A DNA stretch of 49,654 bases from assembly GCA_014728085.1 (NCBI GenBank), contig WJMF01000050.1, positions 1 through 49,654 of the forward strand, in the 5' to 3' direction. How positions within the stretch are numbered: position 1 is the stretch's first letter; every line of letters begins with the position of its first letter. This DNA comes from Candidatus Zhuqueibacterota bacterium (GTDB taxonomy: Bacteria > Zhuqueibacterota > Zhuqueibacteria > Residuimicrobiales > Oceaniaggregativiventaceae). Position numbers and translations under genes: made by a program. The notes beneath the pieces are model-generated. The model was not told where the DNA came from. It searched no databases and saw only the letters and a list, made by a program, of their open reading frames with translations. This document shows, in pieces, positions 17,317 through 26,163 of the stretch.

Positions 17317-19572
17317 TTACTCGCTCACCTCTTTCGCTGTTTGCAAAAATCCATTCAGCAGGCGAATGGTATGGTTCGCTATACCCTCGGACGAGGCCAG
17401 TATGCCGAGATAAAGCATGCTGATTCTGGTTTTAGATTCTTTTTTCTTAACCCTCTTGATCTGTTTCTTGTCGAACTTTTTAACCATATCGTTTATCTCA
17501 TGGCCATCATCGACTATGGCTTTGATCTGTTTCAAATCCCCTGCTTTTAAAGCCTCTGAAGCCTTTGCAAGAAGGATATCAAGCTTGTTCCCCAATTGTT
17601 CAAGTTCTTCGACTTGTGAATCCAACAGGCCTTTATGATTATTATTTACATGCTTGTAACAACTGCTTGACATTTCAAGTAAATGACGACTGATCTCCTG
17701 GATCGAACCAACGGTCTGTCCGAGTTGGGGACTGAGCTGTTCTTCGTCGGCATCGGGAAAGGTTACCATGCGAAAGAAATGCGTGACCATTTCCTGACTG
17801 CGTTTGTATAAAGTCGATGCATCCTTTTGCGCATCCTTTAGATGGTTTCTTTTCTCTTTAAAAATGCTCTTATAGGTGTGATCCAAAATCTTTCTGCTCT
17901 TTCCAAAAAAGATGCTCATCTCTTCATAGATCGCACTGAGAGCCTGCTCGGCATTTGATGCCATCAAAATTTTATTCTTGGCTTTTTCCGTATAGACTTT
18001 TTCCCGTCTTTTATGGATGACATGTGTCCGGTAAATAAAGAAAATAGCAACAAAAATAAGCAAAATGATCGCAGGCAAACCAAAATAGTAGAGTATAACG
18101 GCAAAGGTTGCGGCAACCGTACACGCCATAATGGCGGTAAAGAACCAGCCACCGATAACGGTCAGGACACCGGTAATCCGGTAAACAGCGGACTCCCGGC
18201 CCCAGGCTTTATCGGATAATGATGTACCCATGGCAACCATAAAAGTGACGTAGGTTGTGGAAAGAGGAAGCTTTAATGAGGTTCCCAGAGAGATCAGAGC
18301 GCTTGCGACCATAAAATTCACAGAAGCCCGAATCAAATCAAATGAAGGCCTGTCATCCTCATCAATTTCCTGATTATCGTTCTCCGCCTTGTACTTTTCC
18401 GGATCCAGTCTGCTGCTAAAACGGGCGGCCAGCTTTTTCGGTACGGTTGTCGAAAAAGCCTCGGAAAATGAGATCGCCATTCTAACAATAATTCTGGAAA
18501 GATGAGTGGAATCAAATCTTTCAAATCCCTCTTCCTGTCGTCCCAGGCTGATTTCGGTTTTGGTTACGGTTCTGGCTTTGCGTGAAATCCACAGCGTGAT
18601 TACCATGATAATGCCGGCGATCAAAAGGTATAAAGTATTGGTTTGCACCGGTTTGGTCAGAGCTTCCATGCCGGCATTTACCGGATCTGCGGTCAGGCTG
18701 GCATTACTAAAAGCGCTAAAACCGGCCAATGGCACGCCAATAAAGTTTACCAGATCGTTGGCGGCAAATGCCATGGCCAACGCACCACAGCCGATGAGAA
18801 CAATGATCTTGAGAATATCAACTCGCGTAAATAGTAACAAAAATTGAAGAACAACAGCCCAGAAAAGAAAATTGATGCCGATAATCAACAGGGTGTGGGA
18901 TTGGATCCACTGCAGCATTTCCGGAGAGATAAATGAAGCCCCTTTGGACCCTTTGATCAGAATAAAATAAGTAATGGTTGTCAGAGCAACGCCTCCCCAT
19001 ACACCCCCATAGCGCTTGAGTCGTTTTTTAAAATCAAACGTAAATATCAACCGGCTTATCAGCTGAATTAGCGCCCCTCCCAGGAACGCGAACACAATGG
19101 AAAGCAGAATACCGCTGATAATGGCAAGGGCTTTGGCGGTATTGATATAATTGACAATTTCGCCCATTGAAAGTCCGGCCTTGTATATTTTGATAAAGCT
19201 GATCGCCAAAGCAGCGCCCAGCAATTCAAAAACAATGGATACCGTCGTGGAGGTGGGCAGACCGAAGGTATTATATAAATCGAGCAAAATAACATCGGTA
19301 AGCATAACCGCAAGAAACAGCACCATCAGCTCCGACATGACAAACATTTCGGGATGAAAAATCCCTTTCCGCGCCACTTCCATCATACCTCTGGAAAAGG
19401 TGACACCCAGCAGCATACCAATGCTGGCAATAATCATAATGACCCAGCGGGGCGCAACCCTGGAGCCGACGGCAGAATTTAAAAAATTCACGGCATCATT
19501 GCTTACCCCGACAATAAGATCGGATATCGCCAATCCAAACAAAACCACTACCACAAATATATAGAGTTCCAT
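17317..19572 (-). CDS. PiT-family inorganic phosphate transporter with PhoU-like C-terminal domain
   Basis: The 751-residue membrane protein carries the two PHO4 half-repeats: GVSNDAVNFLNSAVGS near the N-terminus and AMAFAANDLVNFIGVPLAG in the middle, both variants of the GANDVANA signature. There are about a dozen hydrophobic segments to about residue 515. The last 230 or so residues are hydrophilic, helical and PhoU-like. This long form is familiar from Bacteroidota and relatives. It should import phosphate using an ion gradient, with the tail as a regulatory part. The gene has its own promoter and lies directly downstream of HD and Ppx/GppA genes, making a phosphate and polyphosphate theme for this stretch. 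It is convergent with ugd. Confidence 0.93.
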   Translation of the reverse strand: MELYIFVVVVLFGLAISDLIVGVSNDAVNFLNSAVGSRVAPRWVIMIIASIGMLLGVTFSRGMMEVARKGIFHPEMFVMSELMVLFLAVMLTDVILLDLYNTFGLPTSTTVSIVFELLGAALAISFIKIYKAGLSMGEIVNYINTAKALAIISGILLSIVFAFLGGALIQLISRLIFTFDFKKRLKRYGGVWGGVALTTITYFILIKGSKGASFISPEMLQWIQSHTLLIIGINFLFWAVVLQFLLLFTRVDILKIIVLIGCGALAMAFAANDLVNFIGVPLAGFSAFSNASLTADPVNAGMEALTKPVQTNTLYLLIAGIIMVITLWISRKARTVTKTEISLGRQEEGFERFDSTHLSRIIVRMAISFSEAFSTTVPKKLAARFSSRLDPEKYKAENDNQEIDEDDRPSFDLIRASVNFMVASALISLGTSLKLPLSTTYVTFMVAMGTSLSDKAWGRESAVYRITGVLTVIGGWFFTAIMACTVAATFAVILYYFGLPAIILLIFVAIFFIYRTHVIHKRREKVYTEKAKNKILMASNAEQALSAIYEEMSIFFGKSRKILDHTYKSIFKEKRNHLKDAQKDASTLYKRSQEMVTHFFRMVTFPDADEEQLSPQLGQTVGSIQEISRHLLEMSSSCYKHVNNNHKGLLDSQVEELEQLGNKLDILLAKASEALKAGDLKQIKAIVDDGHEINDMVKKFDKKQIKRVKKKESKTRISMLYLGILASSEGIANHTIRLLNGFLQTAKEVSE

Positions 19573-19606
19573 AATCCGCCCGATTTAAGTAAAAATTAAA
19601 TATAGA

Positions 19607-19635
19607 AATTTACAACTTTCCGAATAATATATCAA
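19607..19635 (-). promoter_or_regulatory. Sigma-70-like promoter for the PiT transporter gene
   Basis: On the minus strand TTGATA (19635-19630), 17 nt, TAAATT (19612-19607). Initiation is expected near 19600, giving a short leader of about 28 nt before the ATG at 19572. It lies in the 95-bp gap after the HD gene. Confidence 0.6.
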
Positions 19636-19667
19636 TAGTTTTAATGTTAAGTAATTGTTAAGTATTT

Positions 19668-20264
19668 TCATGTCAGCAAAAGCTGTATCGGGGTGGAAAA
19701 ATACTGTTCAAACATTGCTTTTTTCTTTTCAAAACCATACTGTTCTGTTGATGCATCGCCTTTTGTTTGAGCCCATACCGTGATCTTGTTGCGATGAATA
19801 ACACAACGGACAGAGTCGACCACAGACTCGTGTGACCGGTCCAATCCATCTGCCAGGCGTAAAAGGGATGCGAGCTGCGAGACCAGAGCCTGTTGGTGCA
19901 AGGCCAGACGGGCAAAGCGTTTGTGAGACATTTTCGGCATTGTTTTGCGATGATAACGCGCAATGTTGGCGATCAACGCCTTTTCATCATCGCTCCACCC
20001 CGGCAACTTTTGCGATAGTATCAGCTTCATCGAATTTTTGTGATGTTTTGTCTCACCGTTACACCATCCGATATCGTGCAATAATGCTGAAGCATATAAA
20101 AGATCATGAGCCGTACTGTCCAGCTTGTGCAAGCTTTTTAATTCATCGAAGAATTGCAAGGCCAGTTTTGCTACTTGTTTGGCATGAGAAGGCTCGGGAT
20201 CATACTGGTGCAAAAGAATATTGATCCAGGTAAAACGCTTGTTTCGTTCTTCAATATCAATCAT
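19668..20264 (-). CDS. HD-domain phosphohydrolase, equivalent to the C-terminal half of Ppx/GppA
   Basis: This 198-residue protein shows an HD-type metal site: SHAKQV (His 27), LLHDIGW (His 63, Asp 64) and a KHH segment (His 74-75), then a LLRLADGLDRSH block that is typical of the C-terminal domain of long exopolyphosphatase/GppA enzymes. Here it is encoded separately. Its ATG overlaps the stop codon of the Ppx/GppA gene (ATGA), so both products are made in step and probably form one enzyme. A role in hydrolysis or binding of polyphosphate or (p)ppGpp-type nucleotides is inferred from that pairing. Confidence 0.85.
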   Translation of the reverse strand: MIDIEERNKRFTWINILLHQYDPEPSHAKQVAKLALQFFDELKSLHKLDSTAHDLLYASALLHDIGWCNGETKHHKNSMKLILSQKLPGWSDDEKALIANIARYHRKTMPKMSHKRFARLALHQQALVSQLASLLRLADGLDRSHESVVDSVRCVIHRNKITVWAQTKGDASTEQYGFEKKKAMFEQYFSTPIQLLLT

Positions 20265-21142
20265 TGCAGTAATGCTCCGAATAAAAGGTCTCGCATGCTC
20301 ACAATCGTCCTGTCGAGGTTGAAATAATCAAGAACATTCTCCAGAATCAATGCCCCCATCACAATGACATCCGCCCGTTCAGGACGAAGGCCGGTTCGTT
20401 TTTTTCTCTTCGCCTGCTGCAGCGCTCCCAGTTCTTCGACCAGAGTGTTGACCTGCTTTAAAACGGTGTGATGTGCCTGCCCGGCGTCTTTGACGGAAAT
20501 CCCTTCCCGGATCATGGCAAGCGTTGTCGCTGTGCCGCCGACAGAGACCAACTGTTTGATTTTTAAACGCTCAAGAGACAAGAGTTGACCGCGAATACAG
20601 GCTGCGGCCGCCTCGATCTCTGCCGGCAAAACCGGGTCGTGTCTGAAAAAACGTTCGGTTAAACGGCGGCTACCGATATTTAAGCTTTTAGTATAGTTCA
20701 AATGCATTCCATCGCCGGCGATGAATTCCGTGCTGCCGCCACCAATGTCGCATACCAGTATATTTTGAGTTGAATCCAGATCGCTGCTTGCTCCCTTGAA
20801 AGAGAGAAAGGCCTCTCTTTCGCCTGATATAATTTCACAGTCCAGACCGACAGACCTCTTGATATGACGAACAAACGCAGCCTGATTTTTACTATCCCGC
20901 GCCGCACTGGTTGCAAAAACACTGTATGCCTGAACACCGTATTTCTCTCCCAGCGTTTTATAGGCTTTTAAAGCTTCAACGACACGCTCAATGGCTTTGG
21001 GTTTCAGGTATCCGTCCCGATTCAATCCCTCTCCCAACCGCGTCATTCGTTCCCTGTATAGCACAGGAACGATCTCGCTATTGACATCCGCTAGTAAAAG
21101 ACGGGTTGAATTGGTGCCGATATCAATCGACGCTTTTCTCAC
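20261..21142 (-). CDS. Ppx/GppA-family phosphatase, catalytic domains only
   Basis: The 293-residue protein has the actin-like ATPase-fold phosphatase layout: SIDIGTNSTRLLLADV at the N-terminus (phosphate loop 1), SAARDSKNQAAF, EREAFLSFKGA and the second phosphate loop VCDIGGGSTEFI, then SVGGTATTLA. The family hydrolyses inorganic polyphosphate or pppGpp. Its length fits the short form without the HD domain, which here follows as a separate overlapping gene. The adjacent PiT transporter supports a place in phosphate storage and release. Which of the two substrates it prefers cannot be read from sequence. Confidence 0.9.
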   Translation of the reverse strand: MRKASIDIGTNSTRLLLADVNSEIVPVLYRERMTRLGEGLNRDGYLKPKAIERVVEALKAYKTLGEKYGVQAYSVFATSAARDSKNQAAFVRHIKRSVGLDCEIISGEREAFLSFKGASSDLDSTQNILVCDIGGGSTEFIAGDGMHLNYTKSLNIGSRRLTERFFRHDPVLPAEIEAAAACIRGQLLSLERLKIKQLVSVGGTATTLAMIREGISVKDAGQAHHTVLKQVNTLVEELGALQQAKRKKRTGLRPERADVIVMGALILENVLDYFNLDRTIVSMRDLLFGALLQ

Positions 21143-21267
21143 TCTTGTTTCTCCGCTACGGTAAAGGAAAATTTAACAGGATGCCGAATTTCGACATTGT
21201 TGAAAAGGTGGATCGTTTTATCGCTGCAGAAATATTTATCAACAGTCACATATGAGCATCAGAGCTG

Positions 21268-22107
21268 TCAAAAATAGATATCGTCGATGAGTTTTCTCAA
21301 CAACTTGACGCCTTGTTCAACGTCTCTGAGCTGGTCTTCCCCAACAATTTCGCGTTCGATGGTATAGGGATTGGTATAACCCATTGATTTCAAGGTTTGA
21401 ACAAAACGCTCGATATTGACCTCTCCTTCGCCCAGGGGGACTTGCTCACCAAATGTTTCGCCGGGTTTATCGGACCAGACAGCATCCTTGCAGTGGATAC
21501 TCTTCACCCGGTCACCCAGCTGTTTTAAAGCCGGAACCGGCTGCGCAACGCCGTAGAGAATCATGTTGGCCGGATCAAAATTGATGGCCAGATTTTTCCG
21601 CCCGACATCGGTGATGAACTGCAACAGCGCCTCTGCACTTTCCTGCCCGGTTTCCAGATGCAAAGATTGACCATTGGCGGCACAGTGATCGCAAAAAGAT
21701 GCCGTGGTTTCAACCAGCGCCTGATAATCTCTTGTTTCTCTCTCTTCGGGAATGAATCCCAGATGCAGAGCGGTAATACCGACATTCAATTCAGCAGCAA
21801 AATCCGAGATGGCTTTGGCTTCTTTTGTTCTATCCTGCCGCAGATGCGCCGGAACCAAACCAACGGTTTGCTTAACCACCGGAATGGATGAATAGCTTTC
21901 GCCTTCAAATTGACAAAAAACAGCGCTGATTTGGACACCGGCGCGGTTGAATTTCTGCATCAGCATCCTGCGGTTTTGTGGCTGCCGGTCCCGGGATAGC
22001 GGCGCAAGCAGATGTGCTGTGGCGATGTCAAGACGCTTCGCCGCCTCGAGCCGATTGTCCAATTCTGCATCAGCAATGATAAACAATCCCAATTTCGGTT
22101 TTGTCAT
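21268..22107 (-). CDS. Sugar phosphate isomerase/epimerase family TIM-barrel protein
   Basis: The start is set at ATG 22107 with AAAGGA 5 nt upstream, giving 279 residues beginning MTKPKLGLFIIADAEL. The protein is a xylose isomerase-like (AP endonuclease 2 family) TIM barrel with metal-ligand candidates in SLHLETGQES, NFDPANMILYG and SIHCKDAVWS, and a C-terminal EREIVGEDQ. Proteins of this kind isomerise or epimerise sugars or inositols in catabolic pathways; the substrate is unknown. It precedes Ppx/GppA by 125 bp on the same strand. The functional link to the phosphate genes, if any, is not visible. Confidence 0.8.
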   Translation of the reverse strand: MTKPKLGLFIIADAELDNRLEAAKRLDIATAHLLAPLSRDRQPQNRRMLMQKFNRAGVQISAVFCQFEGESYSSIPVVKQTVGLVPAHLRQDRTKEAKAISDFAAELNVGITALHLGFIPEERETRDYQALVETTASFCDHCAANGQSLHLETGQESAEALLQFITDVGRKNLAINFDPANMILYGVAQPVPALKQLGDRVKSIHCKDAVWSDKPGETFGEQVPLGEGEVNIERFVQTLKSMGYTNPYTIEREIVGEDQLRDVEQGVKLLRKLIDDIYF

Positions 22108-22330
22108 ATTTGTCCTTTTGGTTTCATTTCGCAATGTCTACAACTACAAAATCCAGATCGGTAATTATTCCCGGCTAATCGGTCTGCACTTTTCAACTCC
22201 GTTCGTATAAAATATATATTACGGTTATTCGAGGCATAAAGCTCTGCAAAGAATCTTCATATCTGGAATATAATAAAGAATCGGAAAATGTACAATTTTT
22301 TGTCAAATATATTTCAAAAACTGAATGTGC

Positions 22331-22359
22331 TTGAGCATTTGAATATTGTTTCTTATATT
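22331..22359 (+). promoter_or_regulatory. Sigma-70-like promoter for the flippase-like gene
   Basis: TTGAGC at 22331-22336, 17-nt spacer, TATATT at 22354-22359. Predicted initiation is near 22366, about 30 nt before ATG 22397. The rest of the 22108-22396 divergent gap is AT-rich and shows no gene. Confidence 0.55.
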
Positions 22360-22396
22360 GTGCAACAAAATAATTACCCACCATATGGTAGCGGAC

Positions 22397-23395
22397 ATGA
22401 AAAATCGATATAAAATTATCCTCGGCGTTGCTCTCAGCGCTTTTTTTCTATATCTCTCATTGCGTAAAGTTGATTTTGGTCAAATGGCGGAAGCTTTCTC
22501 CCGTGCCAATTACTGGTATATCGTCCCGGCCATCGTTATCGTTTTTCTCAGTCACTGGCTTCGGGCTGTGAGATGGAAATTGTTGCTTTATCCGATTCAT
22601 GTCGCTGCAACAGGTCGTCTGTACGTCGCCCTTTTGCTGGGCTATTGGGCAAACAACTTTTTGCCGGCCCATCTGGGTGAATTTTTGCGCGCATATATTA
22701 TCAGCAAAAAAGAAAACATCTCTGCCAGTTCGGCGTTCGGCACGATTGTCATCGAACGCATTATCGATGTCTTTACTCTGCTGTTTTTGATGGCTGTAAC
22801 TCTGATTATCTTTCCCTTTCCCGCCTGGGTAACCAAAAGCGGTTATATTACCTTTGCCGTCAGTATTTTGCTATTATTACTGTTGATCTTTATGAAAAAG
22901 TATAATAAAAAATCAGTTGCCATACTGAAAAAACTTGTCAAACCAATTTCAGAGTCGCTGTATGAAAAAATTCTTTTGTTGATGGACTCTTTTTTCCAGG
23001 GCATTACACCCCTTAAAGACGGCGTACACTATGTATATGTCAGCTTTCTCTCCATTCTCATCTGGGCCTGTTACGCTTATGTTTTTTATCTTTCCTTTCA
23101 GGCATTCAACTTTATCGATCAATTTTCACTGCCCTGGAGCGCCTCGCTGGTTCTCCTGGTAATCACAACCATTGCCGTGTTGGTCCCCTCCTCACCGGGA
23201 TATATCGGAACCTATCACTATCTGTGCATGCTCTCTCTCGCACAATTCAATGTGCCGGATAGCGCTGCGCTGACCTATGCGTTTTTTGTACATGGTATTA
23301 ATTTTCTCCCTCTGCTGCTGATCGGTTTTATTCTCATCCCCTTCGAAGGGCTCTCCTTGAGACAAATATCAAAAAAACCAGACATCGAACGGTAG
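22397..23395 (+). CDS. Flippase-like integral membrane protein (LPG synthase TM / TIGR00374 family)
   Basis: About 332 residues with seven to eight hydrophobic segments. Family marks are HWLRAVRWKLLLYP (near 52-65), LGYWANNFLPAHLGEFLRAYIISKK (near 78-102), FGTIVIERIIDVFTLLFLM and, near the end, VPSSPGYIGTYHYL. This is the membrane domain shared by lysylphosphatidylglycerol synthase and the AglD/YbhN group, thought to move or act on lipid-linked molecules. No soluble catalytic domain is attached, so the substrate is open. Two ATGs compete for the start: 22397 (MKNRYKI, chosen because it begins with a normal membrane-protein N-terminus) and 22385; neither has a strong ribosome-binding site. Confidence 0.88.
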   Translation: MKNRYKIILGVALSAFFLYLSLRKVDFGQMAEAFSRANYWYIVPAIVIVFLSHWLRAVRWKLLLYPIHVAATGRLYVALLLGYWANNFLPAHLGEFLRAYIISKKENISASSAFGTIVIERIIDVFTLLFLMAVTLIIFPFPAWVTKSGYITFAVSILLLLLLIFMKKYNKKSVAILKKLVKPISESLYEKILLLMDSFFQGITPLKDGVHYVYVSFLSILIWACYAYVFYLSFQAFNFIDQFSLPWSASLVLLVITTIAVLVPSSPGYIGTYHYLCMLSLAQFNVPDSAALTYAFFVHGINFLPLLLIGFILIPFEGLSLRQISKKPDIER

Positions 23396-23524
23396 AGTAT
23401 CATGCGCTCATAAACGAAATTCATACACCTTGTCTCACTGCGGGAAATCTATTTCTGCCCTTTTATCGCAGCGCAACATCCCCTGTCATCCCCGAATTGA
23501 ATACCTGATTCCTGTGTGCCTCTC

Positions 23525-23552
23525 GCCACAAGCTTGTGGCACATGTGGCACA
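23525..23552. promoter_or_regulatory. Enhancer-like palindrome and 9-bp tandem repeat
   Basis: GCCACAAGCTTGTGGC at 23525-23540 is a perfect 16-bp palindrome. It runs into two exact copies of TGTGGCACA (23535-23543 and 23544-23552). The cluster is centred roughly 115 bp upstream of the sigma-54 -24 element at 23653, the usual distance for an NtrC-family activator site. The rest of the 337-bp gap after the flippase gene holds no open frame of note. Confidence 0.6.
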
Positions 23553-23651
23553 GAGTAGATTCTATTAAAGATCTTTACTAAATTTCTTTAGCCATACCTC
23601 TGTTTTCAAGTCAGTTAAGCCCTCCATGTTTTTTTGCTTTTTTTCACATTC

Positions 23652-23667
23652 AGGCACAGTCTTTGCC
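23652..23667 (+). promoter_or_regulatory. Sigma-54 (-24/-12) promoter upstream of the sigma-54 activator gene
   Basis: The sequence AGGCACAGTCTTTGCC fits the sigma-54 consensus TGGCAC-N5-TTGCW except for the first and last bases. The invariant GG (23653-23654) and GC (23665-23666) are separated by the required 10 nt. Transcription should begin near 23678, leaving a leader of about 55 nt to the ATG at 23733. Confidence 0.75.
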
Positions 23668-23732
23668 AAAGTAGTATCGGAAGAGGTATCAATAAAAGCA
23701 GGAAGAAAAATTTTAGTGGAGAAGGAAGAGCC

Positions 23733-25157
23733 ATGAAAAAACGGACCTTGTTGATCATTGAAAAAGGAGCGGTTATTCAGAAAGCGGTTGAAAAAGGTTT
23801 TACGGAAAAAGAATTTGAACTCATCTCACTCGCCAATTTTTCCAAAGGAATCGAATTGCTGCAAGAAACCAGGATTATAGATGCGGCTATACTGGATTAC
23901 GAATTTTTAAAAGCCGATATAGATGAGGTTATCAAAAGCATTAAAATGCTAAAGGAGGATATCTTTCTGTTGCTGGTAGGCAAAGCGGATACCGATGAAC
24001 TCGTACACTGTGTAAAGCTGGGCGTGGATGATTTTATTGAAAAACCAGTACAAAACATTCCCCTTTTCAGAAAAACACTAGAGTCGCATTTCAATCAAAT
24101 CAACCAGGCGCGATCAGTATCTTCTCAGGCGGATATCGACCAGATATCGAGATCCTCCCACTCGCTGGTTGGAAAAAGCAAAAAGATGTACGAATTAAAG
24201 AAATTGATCTATAAAGTGGGCCCTCTGGATTCAACCATACTCGTCACCGGAGAAACAGGAACCGGAAAAGAAATTGTCGCCAGAATGATACATCAGGCCA
24301 GTCCGAAAAAATATTATAACTTTGTCGCCGTTCATTGTGGCGGCATTCCGGATACGCTTTTGGAATCCAATCTGTTCGGCCATGAAAAAGGCTCCTTTAC
24401 CGGTGCTTACCGAACCCATAAAGGATATTTTGAAAGCGCCGACAAGGGCACCATTTTTTTGGATGAAATCGGCGACACCACCTCCTCTTTTCAAATAAAA
24501 CTTTTAAGGGTTTTGCAGGAAAAAGAATTCCGAAGAATCGGCGGCACAGAAGTTCTAAGGTCCAATGCAAGAGTGATTACCGCCAGCAACAGAGACTTGA
24601 AAAATATGGTAAAAAAAGGAGAGTTTCGCGAGGACCTTTATTACCGGCTGAATGTCATATCTCTTCACATCACACCGCTCAGGGAAAGAAGAGAAGACAT
24701 CCCCCTTCTCATCCGCTATTTTGTAAATATTTATTCGAAAAAACACAACCATCTCGGTGTTTATTTAAAACCGGAAACCATCGATATACTGCTGAGACAA
24801 AAATGGACAGGCAATGTCCGTGAACTGGAAAACGTTATCGAACGTCTCGTCGCCCTTTCAGACAGCGACTGGATATCTCCATTCGAACTCGATGAAGAAT
24901 ATCTCAGTGCCCCCAAATCCGGTCTGCTGGAGGATGCGCCCCAATTGCTTCCCTATGCTGAAGCAAAAAATCTTTTTGAAAAGGAATATGTAAAAAAACT
25001 TTTGGCCCGGGCCGATGGCAATATTTCACAGGCAGCCAAGCTGGCAGAAATGCCCAGGCAGAACCTGCATCTTAAAATCAAAAAACACGGCCTCAATGCC
25101 AAAAATATACGGAAGAGAGTAAGAGAAAACTCGACATCCAATGTAGAAAATGAGTAA
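23733..25157 (+). CDS. Sigma-54-dependent activator with degenerate receiver domain
   Basis: The start at ATG 23733 has GGAGAAGGAAG just upstream and gives 474 residues. The N-terminal 115 residues are receiver-like but changed: only one acidic residue (E10) remains of the usual pocket, D55 is in the acceptor position, the conserved Thr/Ser is G83, and K104 is kept. The AAA+ domain is intact, with GETGTGKE (Walker A), GSFTGA in place of the commoner GAFTGA, and EDLYYRLNVISLHITPLRERR. The Fis-type helix-turn-helix is ADGNISQAAKLAEMPRQNLHLKI. No kinase gene is adjacent. A sigma-54 promoter and enhancer-like repeats lie in front of it, suggesting autoactivation. Phosphorylation-independent control is inferred. 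Confidence 0.93.
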   Translation: MKKRTLLIIEKGAVIQKAVEKGFTEKEFELISLANFSKGIELLQETRIIDAAILDYEFLKADIDEVIKSIKMLKEDIFLLLVGKADTDELVHCVKLGVDDFIEKPVQNIPLFRKTLESHFNQINQARSVSSQADIDQISRSSHSLVGKSKKMYELKKLIYKVGPLDSTILVTGETGTGKEIVARMIHQASPKKYYNFVAVHCGGIPDTLLESNLFGHEKGSFTGAYRTHKGYFESADKGTIFLDEIGDTTSSFQIKLLRVLQEKEFRRIGGTEVLRSNARVITASNRDLKNMVKKGEFREDLYYRLNVISLHITPLRERREDIPLLIRYFVNIYSKKHNHLGVYLKPETIDILLRQKWTGNVRELENVIERLVALSDSDWISPFELDEEYLSAPKSGLLEDAPQLLPYAEAKNLFEKEYVKKLLARADGNISQAAKLAEMPRQNLHLKIKKHGLNAKNIRKRVRENSTSNVENE

Positions 25158-25168
25158 AGCCAAAATCT

Positions 25169-25801
25169 TCAACTCTGTTTTACATAGCGGTCCGCAAGCA
25201 TGACAATAACGCGCCGGACAATGGGTTCCAGATGGGTTTGCATCATTCGAAGGTCATTTATATCCGTCACCAGCTCTACCCATTTTTTGGGGTCGGATAA
25301 CGTTTCATAATGCTTGCGAGTGCGCTCAACGGCAGCAGCTTTTTCTGTCGACGCAATAACGACAACCGGGATGCTCAATTCAGAAAAGCCGGTAGTGTCG
25401 GCAAAAACAGGGTTGATGAACACCAAAGCGTTGAGCATGGAATCGTTGGTTGCCATCCTCAGCAGTGCTTGCGCACAATCCCCATAACCAACCAGGGCAT
25501 AACCACACTTTGTTTTCCGGTCAGTTCCCGGCAGGATTGTCCTGTCGCCTGAATCCAGGATAGCAGGGTCACACACCAGAATGCGGTAATCCAATGCGGC
25601 TATTTTGCTCGCTGTATCATGCCATAGAGAATCATCCCCCGGATTGCAGGTTGTCAAAACGATGGTACCGCAGGCAGGATCGGTTCCGGATTTATAAATT
25701 TTTACCGGGCCGTTTTGCACACTGCTGTCGATTCCGATTCGGGGTTCGCTACAGGCGCCGAACAAAAGAGCTGCAAGAATCGCAAAAACAACTATTCTCA
25801 T
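25169..25801 (-). CDS. Predicted lipoprotein with degenerate alpha/beta-hydrolase-like fold
   Basis: The start at ATG 25801 gives a 210-residue protein with a lipoprotein signal (MRIVVFAILAALLFGAC, lipobox LFGAC), so the mature N-terminal Cys should be lipidated. The body reads like an alpha/beta-hydrolase-type sheet order: GTIVLTTCNPGD, DYRILVCDPA, YALVGYGDCAQALLRM, ALVFINPVF and SIPVVVIAST. The place of the nucleophile elbow reads VGYGDCA, without the Ser-centred GxSxG motif, so hydrolase activity is doubtful. An upstream in-frame ATG at 25885 would bury the signal and is rejected. The gene is convergent with the sigma-54 activator, 11 nt apart. I do not recognise a specific family. Confidence 0.65.
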   Translation of the reverse strand: MRIVVFAILAALLFGACSEPRIGIDSSVQNGPVKIYKSGTDPACGTIVLTTCNPGDDSLWHDTASKIAALDYRILVCDPAILDSGDRTILPGTDRKTKCGYALVGYGDCAQALLRMATNDSMLNALVFINPVFADTTGFSELSIPVVVIASTEKAAAVERTRKHYETLSDPKKWVELVTDINDLRMMQTHLEPIVRRVIVMLADRYVKQS

Positions 25802-25950
25802 ATCAATCTCAACTTTGCCAAAAAAAATGGCTTTTAGGACAAGGGTTCTGTTGGCGTTTTCATCATAACCGCCGGGAATTTTCATTCAGTTCTATAAAGA
25901 GTTCATTATAAAATTTTTATCTGAGAAAATCAATAGAGAAAAATATCTAC

Positions 25951-25979
25951 TTGATAAAACAAAAATGAATATTTATATT
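25951..25979 (+). promoter_or_regulatory. Sigma-70-like promoter upstream of the OPT transporter gene
   Basis: TTGATA at 25951-25956, 17-nt spacer, TATATT at 25974-25979. It would give a leader of about 178 nt before ATG 26164. Confidence 0.6.
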
Positions 25980-26100
25980 CGCAATACAATCCAGGCCCGT
26001 CGATCGGGTCCGACTGTGGATCAAATCAGTTCGATCTATGTTACCGCTCCATCAGAACTGACATGTAAAAATTGATTATCCGGTACACACAAGTAAAAAC

Positions 26101-26116
26101 GATTCACCAGTGAATC
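26101..26116. promoter_or_regulatory. Perfect 16-bp palindrome, candidate operator
   Basis: GATTCACCAGTGAATC: 7-bp arms around a central CA. It lies 48-63 bp upstream of the OPT start codon and downstream of the predicted promoter, so a repressor bound here could block transcription; no regulator gene is adjacent. Confidence 0.4.
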
Positions 26117-26163
26117 CCGAAATCGTATCAGGTAAAATCAGACGCTAACAAACAGGATGAATC

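Larger units (their letters stand above)
25802..26163. other. 362-bp divergent intergenic region: promoter and palindrome, no gene
   Basis: Between the lipoprotein gene and the OPT transporter gene. It contains the promoter at 25951-25979 and the palindrome at 26101-26116 described separately. I see no other open frame or structured element with good support. Confidence 0.6.

Noticed and set aside
23538-23552. TGGCACATGTGGCA as a second sigma-54 promoter
   Set aside because: GG and GC are 8 nt apart instead of the required 10; it is better read as part of the enhancer-like repeat.
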